The notes beneath the pieces are model-generated. The model was not told the origin of the DNA and made no database searches. It was given only the letters and a program-made list of their open reading frames with translations. 64,000 nt of DNA from Paracoccaceae bacterium (GTDB taxonomy: Bacteria > Pseudomonadota > Alphaproteobacteria > Rhodobacterales > Rhodobacteraceae), in assembly GCA_021741245.1 (NCBI GenBank), contig JAIOYF010000003.1:248001-312000 (forward strand), written 5' to 3'. Of the stretch, positions 33,586-42,423 are shown in pieces. Each line of letters opens with the position of its first letter. Position 1 is the stretch's first letter. The position numbers and the translations under genes were made by a program.

Positions 33586-34503
33586 ATGCTGGATGGCATT
33601 TCTTGGGTTGTCCAAAATATCGGACTGGCCTTTGTCAATTTCTTTAGCGCGATCTTTCAACCCGGCCTTTGGCTGGATTGGTCGGATAAACAAGCGCTTG
33701 CCCGCTTTATCTATTACGGCGGCTCGGTTGAGTTCTTTTTTGTGGTCTTTACGACTTTCCTGATCCTGACAATGATCGGCCTTTGGCGCAGCGGGTTCAT
33801 GTGGGGCATGGTGCGCGGGCTGGAGGGATTTGCCAACGGCCTTGGCCGATTTGTGGCGTGGTTTGGCCTGATCATGGTCTTGCAGCAGATCATCATCATT
33901 TTCTTGCAGCGGATTTTCCGGGTGGCCACGATAGAATTTGGCCCCTTTGCCCCCTTTGGTTTTCCATTGATGCCGGGGCCATCATTCATGCGCGACCTGT
34001 CGTGGTGGTCCGAGGAATTGAAGCTGTACAACGCGATGATCGTTTGCCTGTGCGTGACTTATACCTTTGTGCAAGGCGGGCATGTGCGGGTGGATCTTAT
34101 GTACGCCAATGTCAGTTTCCGGACGAAAAAGGTCATCGACATGTTGGGCAGCCTGCTGTTCATGATGCCGGGGGCCGTTTTGACGTGGCTGTTCGCATGG
34201 TTCTTCATGTGGCGCGGGCTCATCACGCCCAAAGTCTCGGCCAGCGACAAGTTGCAGGCGCTGATGGCGAAATCAAAGATCATCAAATGGAATGTCGAGA
34301 CGATTGCCTTTTCGCCCAACGGCTTTGACGCCTATTTCCTGTTCAAATTGTTGATGGTGGCCTTTTGCGGCCTCGTCTTCTTGCAGGCTTGGGCGTTCTT
34401 GTGGCGATCCATCCTTGAATTCCGAGAAGGGCCAAGTGCCGAGGGCAAGTTTGTCGATCGCGACACGCCGGGCGACAGCACTTCTGAACTTCAAACACAC
34501 TAA
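33586..34503 (+). CDS. TRAP transporter small permease (DctQ-type)
   Basis: A 305-residue membrane protein. It is larger than typical DctQ (about 170-230) but has the expected four main segments and the conserved GGHVRVDLMYANV motif after the third. Extra N-terminal and C-terminal hydrophobic parts account for the length. It forms the membrane complex with the DctM-type protein encoded 14 bases downstream. I use the ATG at 33586, which follows GGGAGAGGGG; the frame opens earlier without a good start. Confidence 0.85.
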   Translation: MLDGISWVVQNIGLAFVNFFSAIFQPGLWLDWSDKQALARFIYYGGSVEFFFVVFTTFLILTMIGLWRSGFMWGMVRGLEGFANGLGRFVAWFGLIMVLQQIIIIFLQRIFRVATIEFGPFAPFGFPLMPGPSFMRDLSWWSEELKLYNAMIVCLCVTYTFVQGGHVRVDLMYANVSFRTKKVIDMLGSLLFMMPGAVLTWLFAWFFMWRGLITPKVSASDKLQALMAKSKIIKWNVETIAFSPNGFDAYFLFKLLMVAFCGLVFLQAWAFLWRSILEFREGPSAEGKFVDRDTPGDSTSELQTH

Positions 34504-34517
34504 GGGGCAGACTTATC

Positions 34518-36869
34518 ATGATTTTCGGTCTAGACGGCGTGGAAGTCGGCCTTGTTATCGTTTTCCTGTGTCTTTTTGGCGGCATCATCTCGGGCTTTCC
34601 GGTGGCCTTTGCGATTGGCGGGGCGGGGATCATTGCCTTTGGGATCATTGCGGCCCTTGATAGCACAGGCGTGCTTGTCCATGCCTCGGTCGATACGGGG
34701 TCTGACGCCTATCGGGCGTTGATTGCGCAAGGCGTGCCGGTGATCGACATCACCACCTTCAGATACCCCGACCTGCCCACCATGGCCGAGCATCTGTTCC
34801 CCGGCGGATGGGAATTGGCGCTGGATCGCAACCTGTCCTTCATCGTCAACCGCATGAATGAGCGGGTGATCGCGGGGGCCAGCATCGAGACGCTGCTGGC
34901 CGTCTTGATGTTTGTGATGATGGGGATCGTGCTGGAGCGGTCAAAGATCGCCAATGATCTGCTGACCACAATGGCGCGGGTGTTTGGCCCCTTGCCCGGT
35001 GGTCTGGCGGTTTCCGTGGTGGTTGTGGGGGCGTTTCTGGCGGCCTCAACCGGGATCGTGGGCGCGACTGTGGTGACGATGGGGTTGCTGAGCCTGCCGA
35101 CCATGCTGCGCGCAGGCTATAGCCCGCAACTGGCGACAGGTGTGATCGCGGCCAGCGGCACCTTGGGGCAGATCATCCCGCCCTCGATCGTGATCGTCCT
35201 TTTGGGCACCATGGCGGGCGATCTTTACGCGGCGGGCCAAGAGATCAGGGCGCAGGCGGCGGGATGCTCGGATGCGCTGACCTATCTTGGCAAGGCGGCG
35301 GTGGTGTCCGTGGGCACGCTGTTTCAGGCAGCGATCCTGCCGGGGTTGTTGTTGGCTTTCCTTTACGCGGCCTATGCCTTTGGCTTTGCGCTGACCAATC
35401 CAAGCAAGGCCCCCGCTGTGGTGAGCGGGACCGGCAAGGGCCAGTTGGTGACCCGCCGGGAAGCGACCACATGGTTCTTGATCGTGCCCGTGGCGCTGAT
35501 CGGGGGCATGATCGCCTTGGCGCAGTTCAATGTCATCGGTGATCAGGATGTGACCATCGACAGCTATTCCGATGCCGGGCAATCGGCCAGCCTGCGCACC
35601 GGTGTTCCGGATCAATGCAAGGCCAGCATGATCGCGCTGCATGGGCAAGACAAATGGGATGCCGCCGTGGCCGAGCAAGCCAGCATTGTCGCCGCCGGGG
35701 GCGTTGCGGAATCGCAGGCGCTGACCTCGGATGAGGTGCAAACTGCACGGGCAGAAAAGATTGCCAGCCGTGCACCTGTGGGCACTGGCGTGGCTGTGTT
35801 GTTCTTGATGATCGCGCTTGTCTTGACCACGGCACGGGGTCTGGCCCCCATGTCGGAGCATCGCCCGGTCTGGATCGGTCTGGCCGGGGTGGCGCTTGGG
35901 TTGATCGTTGATGCGGCCCTGATCGGCCCCTTAACCAGCCCCGGAATGACCATTGTCTGGTTGGCCATCCCACTTGCGCTTGCCCTTTACGGGATGTGGG
36001 GCGCGATGCCGCTTTTGGTGCAAAACGATCTGGTGCGCGTCGTCTTTCCGCCCATGGTGCTGGTGGTGGCTGTGCTTGGGTCGATCCTTGGCGGGATCAC
36101 CAACCCGACGCCTGCGGCGGCACTTGGGGCCGGGGGGGCGATCTTGTTGGCCGCCTATCGCAAGCTAAAGGACGATGGGCGCAGCCCGCGCATCATTCTT
36201 GGGGCGTCATTCTCGATTGTGATCATGCTGCTGGTTGGGGTGAACTTTGACCTGCGCATCGGGGTGGGTGTCACCACGACCGAACAGGTCATCGCGTTCT
36301 GGGTCACCATGGCGACGTACAGCTTTACGATCTTTGGCATTTTGTACGGCTGTTGGGTGCTGTGGCGGGCGACGGTGCTGACCTCGGTCGTGCGCGAAAC
36401 AACCAAGATCACCTCGATGGTCTTTGCCATTCTGATCGGCAGCCAGATCCTGAACCTTGTGCTGATCTCGTTCGGGGGTGAGCATTACATCCAAAGCTTT
36501 CTGCGCAGCTTTGACAACGAGCTGACGGCGTTCCTGATCGTGATGATGGTGCTGTTCATCCTTGGGTTTGTGCTGGATTTTCTGGAGATCATCTACATCG
36601 TGGTGCCGATTGTTGGCCCGGTGATCTATGGTGGGACGTTTGATCCAAGCTGGGTGACCATCATGATCACAGTCAACTTGCAAACCAGCTTTCTGACGCC
36701 GCCCTTTGGCTTTGCGCTGTTCTATTTGCGCGGGGTAGCCCCGCCCGAGGTGACGACGCGGCACATCTATACCGGGATCATCCCCTTTGTGGGCATACAG
36801 GTGGGGACCTTGTTGTTGCTGTATTTCGCACCATGGATCGTGACTATCGTGCCAAACCTGCTGAACTGA
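34518..36869 (+). CDS. TRAP transporter large permease (DctM-type), extended
   Basis: A 783-residue membrane protein, far longer than the usual 425-450 residues of DctM. Family motifs are clear (GASIETLLAVLMFVMMG, IAASGTLGQIIPPS, and GFVLDFLEIIYIVVPIVGPV near the end). The extra length includes a soluble loop at about 85-110 and a hydrophilic segment at about 345-415 rich in Asp/Ala/Gln with one Cys, followed by additional membrane helices. It is the translocating subunit, energised by sodium or proton gradient. It may represent the long DctM class that goes with TakP-like receptors. Confidence 0.85.
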   Translation: MIFGLDGVEVGLVIVFLCLFGGIISGFPVAFAIGGAGIIAFGIIAALDSTGVLVHASVDTGSDAYRALIAQGVPVIDITTFRYPDLPTMAEHLFPGGWELALDRNLSFIVNRMNERVIAGASIETLLAVLMFVMMGIVLERSKIANDLLTTMARVFGPLPGGLAVSVVVVGAFLAASTGIVGATVVTMGLLSLPTMLRAGYSPQLATGVIAASGTLGQIIPPSIVIVLLGTMAGDLYAAGQEIRAQAAGCSDALTYLGKAAVVSVGTLFQAAILPGLLLAFLYAAYAFGFALTNPSKAPAVVSGTGKGQLVTRREATTWFLIVPVALIGGMIALAQFNVIGDQDVTIDSYSDAGQSASLRTGVPDQCKASMIALHGQDKWDAAVAEQASIVAAGGVAESQALTSDEVQTARAEKIASRAPVGTGVAVLFLMIALVLTTARGLAPMSEHRPVWIGLAGVALGLIVDAALIGPLTSPGMTIVWLAIPLALALYGMWGAMPLLVQNDLVRVVFPPMVLVVAVLGSILGGITNPTPAAALGAGGAILLAAYRKLKDDGRSPRIILGASFSIVIMLLVGVNFDLRIGVGVTTTEQVIAFWVTMATYSFTIFGILYGCWVLWRATVLTSVVRETTKITSMVFAILIGSQILNLVLISFGGEHYIQSFLRSFDNELTAFLIVMMVLFILGFVLDFLEIIYIVVPIVGPVIYGGTFDPSWVTIMITVNLQTSFLTPPFGFALFYLRGVAPPEVTTRHIYTGIIPFVGIQVGTLLLLYFAPWIVTIVPNLLN

Positions 36870-36876
36870 CGCGACA

Positions 36877-36902
36877 GGGGGCCCTTCCAGGGGGCCCTTT
36901 TC
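36877..36902 (+). terminator. Terminator of the TRAP operon
   Basis: The self-complementary GGGCCC core occurs twice (within 36877-36884 and 36890-36897), so the two copies can pair with each other around a TTCCAGG loop, and the second is followed by TTTT. It starts eight bases after the DctM stop. Confidence 0.65.
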
Positions 36903-37280
36903 ATGCGCGGTGGAAATCCATGATCCGGTAGCCTTTGCGCCCCCCATCTGCTGACGGGACTGGAAGGCAAAAAGGAGGCCGTTGCCCGCGTTTTGCTGGC
37001 GTTGAAATCACAGGCGTATGGCCGGGCCATGCCGTAGACGCCATCCTTTTCGGGGCATTGGCAACGGTGCGTTTTCTGGTGGAGAGGTGCGCCACACTTG
37101 CGCCTTAAGGCATGATCTAAACCTTGCAAGGCATCTTCGCGCATCAGGTCACATCTGACCCGGTGTGCGAAGGACTTGTAATGCCGCTTTTGCGCCATGC
37201 GGGACCGCGCCCCATTCGGAAGTCTTGCGCATGGATGCTATTTTTCTCCCAAAGCGCTTTGGACCGTGATAGTTTGAGGC

Positions 37281-37294
37281 TGTTAGCGCTGACA
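37281..37294. promoter_or_regulatory. LacI-type operator upstream of thuA-like gene
   Basis: TGTTAGCGCTGACA is a 14-base dyad with one mismatched pair and the central CG step typical of LacI-family sites. It ends 16 bases before the ATG at 37311, which suits a repressor that blocks transcription. Confidence 0.6.
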
Positions 37295-37310
37295 TGTTGG
37301 GGGAATCGAT

Positions 37311-38096
37311 ATGGCGATCCGGGTCACTGTGTGGGGTGAGAATGTTCACGAGCAAAAGAATAAGATCGTGGCGGACCTCTATCCCGAGGGGATGCACACA
37401 ACCATTGCCGAGGCCCTGAATCGCGATGCCGGGGTGCAGGCTGGCACGGCGGTTTTGCAAGACGCCGAGCATGGTTTGACCGCAGAGCGGCTTGCCGCGA
37501 CGGATGTGTTGATCTGGTGGGGGCACGCTGCGCATGGCGATGTGTCGGACGCGGTGGTGGAGCGGGTTTGTGATGCGGTCTGGGGGGGGATGGGGATCAT
37601 CTTCCTCCACTCGGCGCATTTTTCCAAGCCGTTCAAGCGTCTGATGGGCGCGCCGTGCAACCTGACATGGCGCGAAGCGGGTGAGCGGGAGCGGCTTTGG
37701 GTCACCTCGCGGTCGCACCCGATTGCGGCGGGGCTGCCGGATCATTTCGAGTTGGAACATGAGGAAATGTATGGCGAGCCTTTTGGCGTGCCCGAGCCGA
37801 TGGAGACGGTCTTTGTCAGTTGGTTTGCGGGGGGCGAGGTGTTTCGCTCGGGCCTGACCTACAAGCGGGGGGCGGGGTCGGTGTTTTACTTCCGTCCGGG
37901 GCATGAGACCTATCCTACCTACCACGATGCAAATGTGCAGCGCGTGATCCTGAATGGGGTGAAATGGGCATACAACCCGGCAGCGCGGATTGCCGATCCG
38001 AATGACGCCCCCAACGTGCCCGTGGTGCGCGCGCTGGAGCCGATTGTGGAGCGCGGCCCGCGACTGCACCATGATGGTGAGGAGGGGTTCCGGTGA
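37311..38096 (+). CDS. ThuA-like domain protein
   Basis: A 261-residue cytoplasmic protein of the ThuA-like family (class I glutamine amidotransferase-like fold without the catalytic Cys triad). Characteristic parts are [12 protein letters not shown] and [20 protein letters not shown]. ThuA of Sinorhizobium is linked to trehalose and related disaccharide use through 3-keto sugars. It overlaps the next gene, a Gfo/Idh-type dehydrogenase, by four bases, the same pairing as thuA-thuB. The gene follows a LacI-type operator. The precise sugar is unknown. Confidence 0.85.
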   Translation: MAIRVTVWGENVHEQKNKIVADLYPEGMHTTIAEALNRDAGVQAGTAVLQDAEHGLTAERLAATDVLIWWGHAAHGDVSDAVVERVCDAVWGGMGIIFLHSAHFSKPFKRLMGAPCNLTWREAGERERLWVTSRSHPIAAGLPDHFELEHEEMYGEPFGVPEPMETVFVSWFAGGEVFRSGLTYKRGAGSVFYFRPGHETYPTYHDANVQRVILNGVKWAYNPAARIADPNDAPNVPVVRALEPIVERGPRLHHDGEEGFR

Positions 38097-39145
38097 GCAT
38101 TCGACTATTGATCCTTGGCACCGGGGGTATGGCCAACAACCATGCCGAAGGGTTTGCGAAGATTCCGGGGGTGGAGCTTGTTGGCGGGGTGGATACTAGG
38201 CCCGAAAACCTGACGGTGTTTTGTGAAAAACACAGCATTCCCAAGGGATTTGCCAGCGTTGCTGAGGCTTTGGACTGGGGTGGGTTTGATGCCGTGACCA
38301 ATGTCACGCCGGATGCGGTGCACTTTGCCACGACCATGCCTGTCTTGGCGGCGGGCAAGCATGTGCTATGCGAAAAGCCGCTTGCCACCTCGGCCAGTGA
38401 TGCGCGGGCCATGGCAGAGGCGGCGGCGCGGGCGGGTGTGGTCAATATGGTGAACCTGACCTATCGCAATGTGCCAGCCCTGCAGCAGGCCGCGCGCATG
38501 GTGGCCGAAGAGGCCATCGGCACCGTGCGGCATTTCGAGGCGAGCTATCTGCAAAGCTGGCTGACACAACCCGCATGGGGCGATTGGCAGACCGAGGCAC
38601 AATGGCTGTGGCGGCTGTCCTCGGCGCATGGGTCAAAGGGGGTTCTGGGGGATGTGGGAATTCACATCCTTGATTTTGCGACCTTTATCGCGGGGCAATC
38701 GGCACAGACGATAGCGTGTCAACTCGCGACCTTTGACAAGGCGCCGGGGGGGCGGATCGGGGAATATAGCTTGGATGCCAATGATAGTGCTGTGATGCAG
38801 GTGCGGTTGGCAGGGGGGGCCTTGGGCGTGGTGCATACGACGCGCTTTGCCACCGGCCATCTGAACGATTTGCGCCTGCGGATCTATGGTGATCTTGGCG
38901 GGCTGGAAGTCGGCTTTGAAGGGGCGGTCAGCCGATTGCGCGCCTGTCTTGGGGACAACCGTCTGACGGGCGCTTGGGAAGACGTGACCTGCCCGGATGT
39001 GCCCACGGTCTATGAGCGGTTTGTGGCGGCGATCCGGGGCGAGGGGCCTATGGAGCCGGACTTTGCGAGGGGGGCGGTTTTGCAATCGCTTTTGGACCAT
39101 GCCGAGGAAAGCGCGGCCCAAGGTGGGATGAGCCTGAGCGTGTAA
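38093..39145 (+). CDS. Gfo/Idh/MocA-family oxidoreductase (ThuB-like context)
   Basis: A 350-residue NAD(P)-dependent sugar dehydrogenase-fold enzyme. It has an N-terminal Rossmann domain ([15 protein letters not shown]), the conserved CEKPLATS motif with catalytic Lys near residue 97, and a C-terminal beta-sheet domain in which GDVGIHILD supplies the catalytic His/Asp pair. It starts with a GTG at 38093 overlapping the thuA-like stop. With the ThuA-like partner it probably forms 3-keto glycosides or processes them. Confidence 0.85.
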   Translation: MSIRLLILGTGGMANNHAEGFAKIPGVELVGGVDTRPENLTVFCEKHSIPKGFASVAEALDWGGFDAVTNVTPDAVHFATTMPVLAAGKHVLCEKPLATSASDARAMAEAAARAGVVNMVNLTYRNVPALQQAARMVAEEAIGTVRHFEASYLQSWLTQPAWGDWQTEAQWLWRLSSAHGSKGVLGDVGIHILDFATFIAGQSAQTIACQLATFDKAPGGRIGEYSLDANDSAVMQVRLAGGALGVVHTTRFATGHLNDLRLRIYGDLGGLEVGFEGAVSRLRACLGDNRLTGAWEDVTCPDVPTVYERFVAAIRGEGPMEPDFARGAVLQSLLDHAEESAAQGGMSLSV

Positions 39146-39262
39146 ATTTTCGCCCCTTTGCCCCTTTTTTGCCATCTTGCGCCATAGGGAACGCCGGGAT
39201 GTTGCGCAGAACCTGCCCCCCGTGTATCAGGCGACAAAGCAGGTTTGAGCCGGGAGAAGCCT

Positions 39263-40522
39263 ATGCGTCGCGTTGTTGTAACGGGTTTGGGGATGGTTAC
39301 ACCACTGGCCTGCGGGGTGGAGGAAACCTGGACCCGTCTGATCGCAGGGCAGTCGGGGGCGGGGCCGATCACCCGCTTTGATGCCAGCAACGTGGTGACG
39401 CAATACGCCTGTGAGATCCCCTATGGCGATGGCAGCAACGGAACCTTCAACCCAGATCACTGGATGGAGCCAAAGGACCGCCGCAAGGTGGATGATTTCA
39501 TCTTGTATGGTATGGCGGCGGCAACGCAGGCTGTGGCCGACAGTGGCTGGGTTGCCGAGACCGATGAGCAAAAGGAACGCACGGGTGTGATGATTGGTTC
39601 GGGGATCGGCGGTTTGACCTCGATCGCCGAGACGGCCGTGCTGATCAAGGAAAAGGGGCCCAAGCGGGTTTCGCCGTTTTTTATTCCCGGCGCGTTGATC
39701 AACCTGATTTCGGGGCAGGTGTCGATCCGCTTTGGCTTCAAGGGGCCGAACCATGCGGTTGTGACGGCCTGTTCAACCGGTGCCCATGCCATTGGCGATG
39801 CCGCGCGGTTGATCCAGTGGGGCGACGCGGATGTGATGATCGCGGGTGGGGCGGAAAGCCCGATTTCCGAGATCGGTATTGCGGGGTTCAACGCCTGCAA
39901 GGCGCTGTCGACCAAGCGCGCCGATGATCCCACAAAGGCCAGCCGCCCCTATGACGCGGACCGGGACGGCTTTGTCATGGGCGAAGGCGCAGGCGTGGTT
40001 GTGCTGGAGGAATATGAGCATGCCGTTGCGCGGGGGGCCAAGATTTACGCCGAAGTGTTGGGCTATGGCCTGTCGGGCGATGCCTATCACATCACGGCCC
40101 CTTCCGAGGATGGCGAAGGTGGTTTCCGCAGCATGAAGGCGGCGATTGCGCGGGCGGGGCTGACGCCTGCCGATATCGATTACATCAACGCCCATGGCAC
40201 CAGCACCATGGCAGACACGATTGAACTGGGCGCGGTGGAGCGTCTGATGGGCGATGCGGCCGATCATGCGACGATGTCCTCGACCAAATCATCGATCGGC
40301 CATCTGTTGGGTGCCGCTGGCGCGGTTGAGGCGATTTTTTGCGTGCTGGCGATCCGTGATCAGGTGGCACCGCCGACGATCAACCTTGACAATCCTGCCG
40401 TGATGCCGCGGCTTGACCTTGCGCCGAACAAGGCGGTCAAGCGGAAGATTGACGTGGCCCTGTCCAATTCCTTTGGGTTTGGTGGCACCAATGCAAGCCT
40501 TGTCATTGGCAAGGTGCGCTGA
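39263..40522 (+). CDS. fabF: 3-oxoacyl-ACP synthase II
   Basis: A 419-residue condensing enzyme of fatty acid elongation. The catalytic triad is present: Cys in VTACSTGAHA, His in NAHGTSTMADTIE and His in KSSIGHLLGAAG. The C-terminal GFGGTNAS motif closes the fold. It condenses malonyl-ACP with acyl-ACP, including the C16:1 to C18:1 step. I use the ATG at 39263, which follows GGGAGAAG. It is three bases from mltG, a widely conserved pairing. The usual upstream acpP is absent. Confidence 0.95.
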   Translation: MRRVVVTGLGMVTPLACGVEETWTRLIAGQSGAGPITRFDASNVVTQYACEIPYGDGSNGTFNPDHWMEPKDRRKVDDFILYGMAAATQAVADSGWVAETDEQKERTGVMIGSGIGGLTSIAETAVLIKEKGPKRVSPFFIPGALINLISGQVSIRFGFKGPNHAVVTACSTGAHAIGDAARLIQWGDADVMIAGGAESPISEIGIAGFNACKALSTKRADDPTKASRPYDADRDGFVMGEGAGVVVLEEYEHAVARGAKIYAEVLGYGLSGDAYHITAPSEDGEGGFRSMKAAIARAGLTPADIDYINAHGTSTMADTIELGAVERLMGDAADHATMSSTKSSIGHLLGAAGAVEAIFCVLAIRDQVAPPTINLDNPAVMPRLDLAPNKAVKRKIDVALSNSFGFGGTNASLVIGKVR

Positions 40523-40524
40523 GG

Positions 40525-41703
40525 ATGTGGCGGGCCATCGCCTCTAACGCCTTGACGTTGTTCATCGTCATCCTGGTCGTTGCGGCCGGGATTTTGGCAT
40601 GGGGGCGTGAGGCGTATCGGGGGCCGGGCCCGCTTGCCGATGCGGTGTGTTTCCGGGTGGAACGGGGGGCGAGCCTGTCGGCGGTCAGCCGGGCGCTGGA
40701 GGCGCAGGGGGTGGTGTCGGATGCGCGGATTTTTCGCATTGGCGCGGATTATTCCGACAAGGCCGATCTATTGAAATTCGGCAGCTATCTGGTGCCGCCA
40801 AGTGCCAGCATGCGCGATGTGGTGGATTTGCTGACCGCTGGGGGGCAATCGACCTGTGGGCGGGAGGTCAACTTCCGCATCGGCGTGAACTCTGCCGATG
40901 TGATCTTGCGCGAGTTGGACCCCGGCACAAACCGCTATGTGGAAGTGGTAAAGTTTGATCCGGCGGAGGAAGCCATTCCGCAACCCTATATTGATGTGGC
41001 CGAGGATCGCGACCTGCGGTTTCGCGTGACGCTGGCCGAAGGGGTCACGAGTTGGCAGGTGGTGGAGGCGCTGAAGCGTGCCGATTTCCTGACCGGCGAG
41101 GTGGCCGCCGTGCCGCCCGAGGGCGCGCTGGCCCCCGACAGCTATGAGGTGGAGCGGGGCAGTGCGCGAGAGGCGTTGATCGGTCGGATGACAGAGGCGC
41201 AATCCCTTATTCTTGAGGCGCTTTGGGCCAGTCGGGCTGCAGATCTGCCCTATGACACGCCGGAACAGGCGTTGGTCATGGCCTCGATTGTGGAAAAGGA
41301 AACGGGTATCGCCGACGAACGTCCGCAGGTGGCCAGTGTTTTTGTGAACCGCATGAACAAAGGGATGCGGTTGCAGACGGACCCGACGGTTATCTATGGC
41401 ATTACAAAGGGTGAGGGCATTTTGGGGCGCGGCTTGCGGCAAAGCGAACTGCGCCGTGAGACACCCTATAACACCTATGTCATCACCGGATTGCCGCCGA
41501 CACCCATTGCCAATCCGGGGCGGCTGAGCATTGAGGCGGCGCTGAACCCCGATACGACGCCCTATATCTTTTTTGTGGCCGATGGCTCTGGCGGCCATGC
41601 TTTTGCCGAAACCTTGGAGCAGCACAACGCCAATGTGGCGCGGTGGCGCGAGATCGAGCGGGCGCGCGGCGAGGAAGGCTCGACCGGGGTTCAGGGGGAG
41701 TAG
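40525..41703 (+). CDS. mltG: Endolytic murein transglycosylase MltG
   Basis: A 392-residue inner-membrane protein with one N-terminal membrane helix (about 8-27), a LysM-like subdomain and the YceG catalytic domain. The catalytic Glu257 lies in ASIVEKETGI, and the substrate-groove segment QTDPTVIYGI is intact. MltG cuts nascent glycan strands and sets their length. It follows fabF at three bases on the same strand, as in many bacteria. Confidence 0.95.
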   Translation: MWRAIASNALTLFIVILVVAAGILAWGREAYRGPGPLADAVCFRVERGASLSAVSRALEAQGVVSDARIFRIGADYSDKADLLKFGSYLVPPSASMRDVVDLLTAGGQSTCGREVNFRIGVNSADVILRELDPGTNRYVEVVKFDPAEEAIPQPYIDVAEDRDLRFRVTLAEGVTSWQVVEALKRADFLTGEVAAVPPEGALAPDSYEVERGSAREALIGRMTEAQSLILEALWASRAADLPYDTPEQALVMASIVEKETGIADERPQVASVFVNRMNKGMRLQTDPTVIYGITKGEGILGRGLRQSELRRETPYNTYVITGLPPTPIANPGRLSIEAALNPDTTPYIFFVADGSGGHAFAETLEQHNANVARWREIERARGEEGSTGVQGE

Positions 41704-41941
41704 TCGCTGAGCGATTACATGTGAAGGGTTGCCTAAAGCGAGCGATACCTGCCACGCGGCAGCCCTTGTCACGAGATTGCCAAGCGTCGGATTTTCCGAT
41801 CATGACGTGGGTCCAATGACCAATCCTTGAAAGCATTTTTCGGCGGTAGCTTGAGGCACCAATGGTACGAAGGCGGGCAGGCATGTTAACGAAAGGTAAA
41901 TGGATCGTCCTGTAAGGCATTGATCCAGATGATTTTTTAGC

Positions 41942-41970
41942 TTGACTCTGCGTCCGGTCGGATGTAGAAC
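41942..41970 (+). promoter_or_regulatory. Sigma-70-type promoter of the GTA cluster
   Basis: TTGACT (41942-41947) and TAGAAC (41965-41970) are separated by exactly 17 bases. The predicted start is near 41977, about 100 bases before g1. In R. capsulatus the GTA cluster is activated by GafA with input from CtrA; whether GafA acts here cannot be read from sequence. Confidence 0.6.
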
Positions 41971-41997
41971 TTGTGACATGCTAGAAGAAGTGTCGAA

Positions 41998-42029
41998 AGC
42001 GGCCGGGGCCAGTCCCCGTGCCGCTTTTT
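41998..42029 (+). terminator. Intrinsic-terminator-like hairpin in the GTA leader
   Basis: AGCGGC (41998-42003) pairs with GCCGCT (42020-42025) and CGGGG (42004-42008) with CCCCG (42014-42018), leaving one bulged T and a short loop, followed by TTTTT. It lies about 20 bases after the predicted GTA transcript start and before g1, so it would end transcripts early unless bypassed. Confidence 0.75.
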
Positions 42030-42075
42030 CATTTCTACTCGTCCGGAGGGCAAGCGAGGCGGGTGGCAGCACAGC

Positions 42076-42423
42076 ATGACAATGAACTTCTCGACGAAAG
42101 ATGCGTCGGCTTCAAAGGCAGCGGACAGGACCCTGGTCGATTTCATCGAAGAAACCGAGGACTTGTATCGGGAGGCTGCCGCGCACCTTTTTGGGGCGTT
42201 GAAGATCGTAAAATCTGGTCAGTTTGACGACAGCAAGTCGGTGCCCAATGCGGTGCGCGATCTGCGTCAGGCGATCGAATGGGTGATGGATGAAAGGAAT
42301 CGCGTTGAAAAACTCCGTAAATCAGCGGTCGGGGCTGTCGGAGCCTGCGACCTCGACTTTTCAGCCGCGCGTGATGAAATCGGGCGCCGCCTGGCTGTCC
42401 TCCGCGACGCAGGAAGCGATTGA
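42076..42423 (+). CDS. GTA g1, small terminase subunit
   Basis: A 115-residue helical protein, the first gene of an RcGTA-type cluster. In R. capsulatus g1 encodes the small terminase (TerS) that works with the large terminase g2 but has lost specific DNA recognition, so random host DNA is packaged. The family is judged by position, size and an N-terminal helix rich in acidic residues (TLVDFIEETEDLYREAA). The start ATG at 42076 has an ATG two codons later as an alternative. It overlaps the g2 frame. Confidence 0.75.
   Translation: MTMNFSTKDASASKAADRTLVDFIEETEDLYREAAAHLFGALKIVKSGQFDDSKSVPNAVRDLRQAIEWVMDERNRVEKLRKSAVGAVGACDLDFSAARDEIGRRLAVLRDAGSD

Larger units (their letters stand above)
36870..37310. 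other. Intergenic region between TRAP operon and thuA-like gene
   Basis: This 441-base stretch holds a terminator at its left end and a LacI-type operator at its right end. A minus-strand frame at 36901-37095 ends in a protein-like tail (GGRKGYRIMDFHRA) but has no recognisable family or ribosome binding site. It could be a decayed gene end. No other gene is seen. Confidence 0.5.
41704..42075 (+). other. GTA upstream region (372 bp, no gene)
   Basis: No gene is seen between mltG and GTA g1. The region contains a small hairpin at 41749-41762 (CTGCC-ACGC-GGCAG) soon after mltG and a degenerate CtrA-like site at 41885-41899 (TTAA-N7-TAAA). The strong promoter at 41942-41970 and the terminator-like hairpin at 41998-42029 follow. 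It is the control region of the GTA operon. Confidence 0.6.

Noticed and set aside
36901-37095. Minus-strand ORF of 64 residues after the TRAP operon
   Set aside because: Only its last residues look protein-like; no family, no ribosome binding site. Mentioned in the intergenic note.
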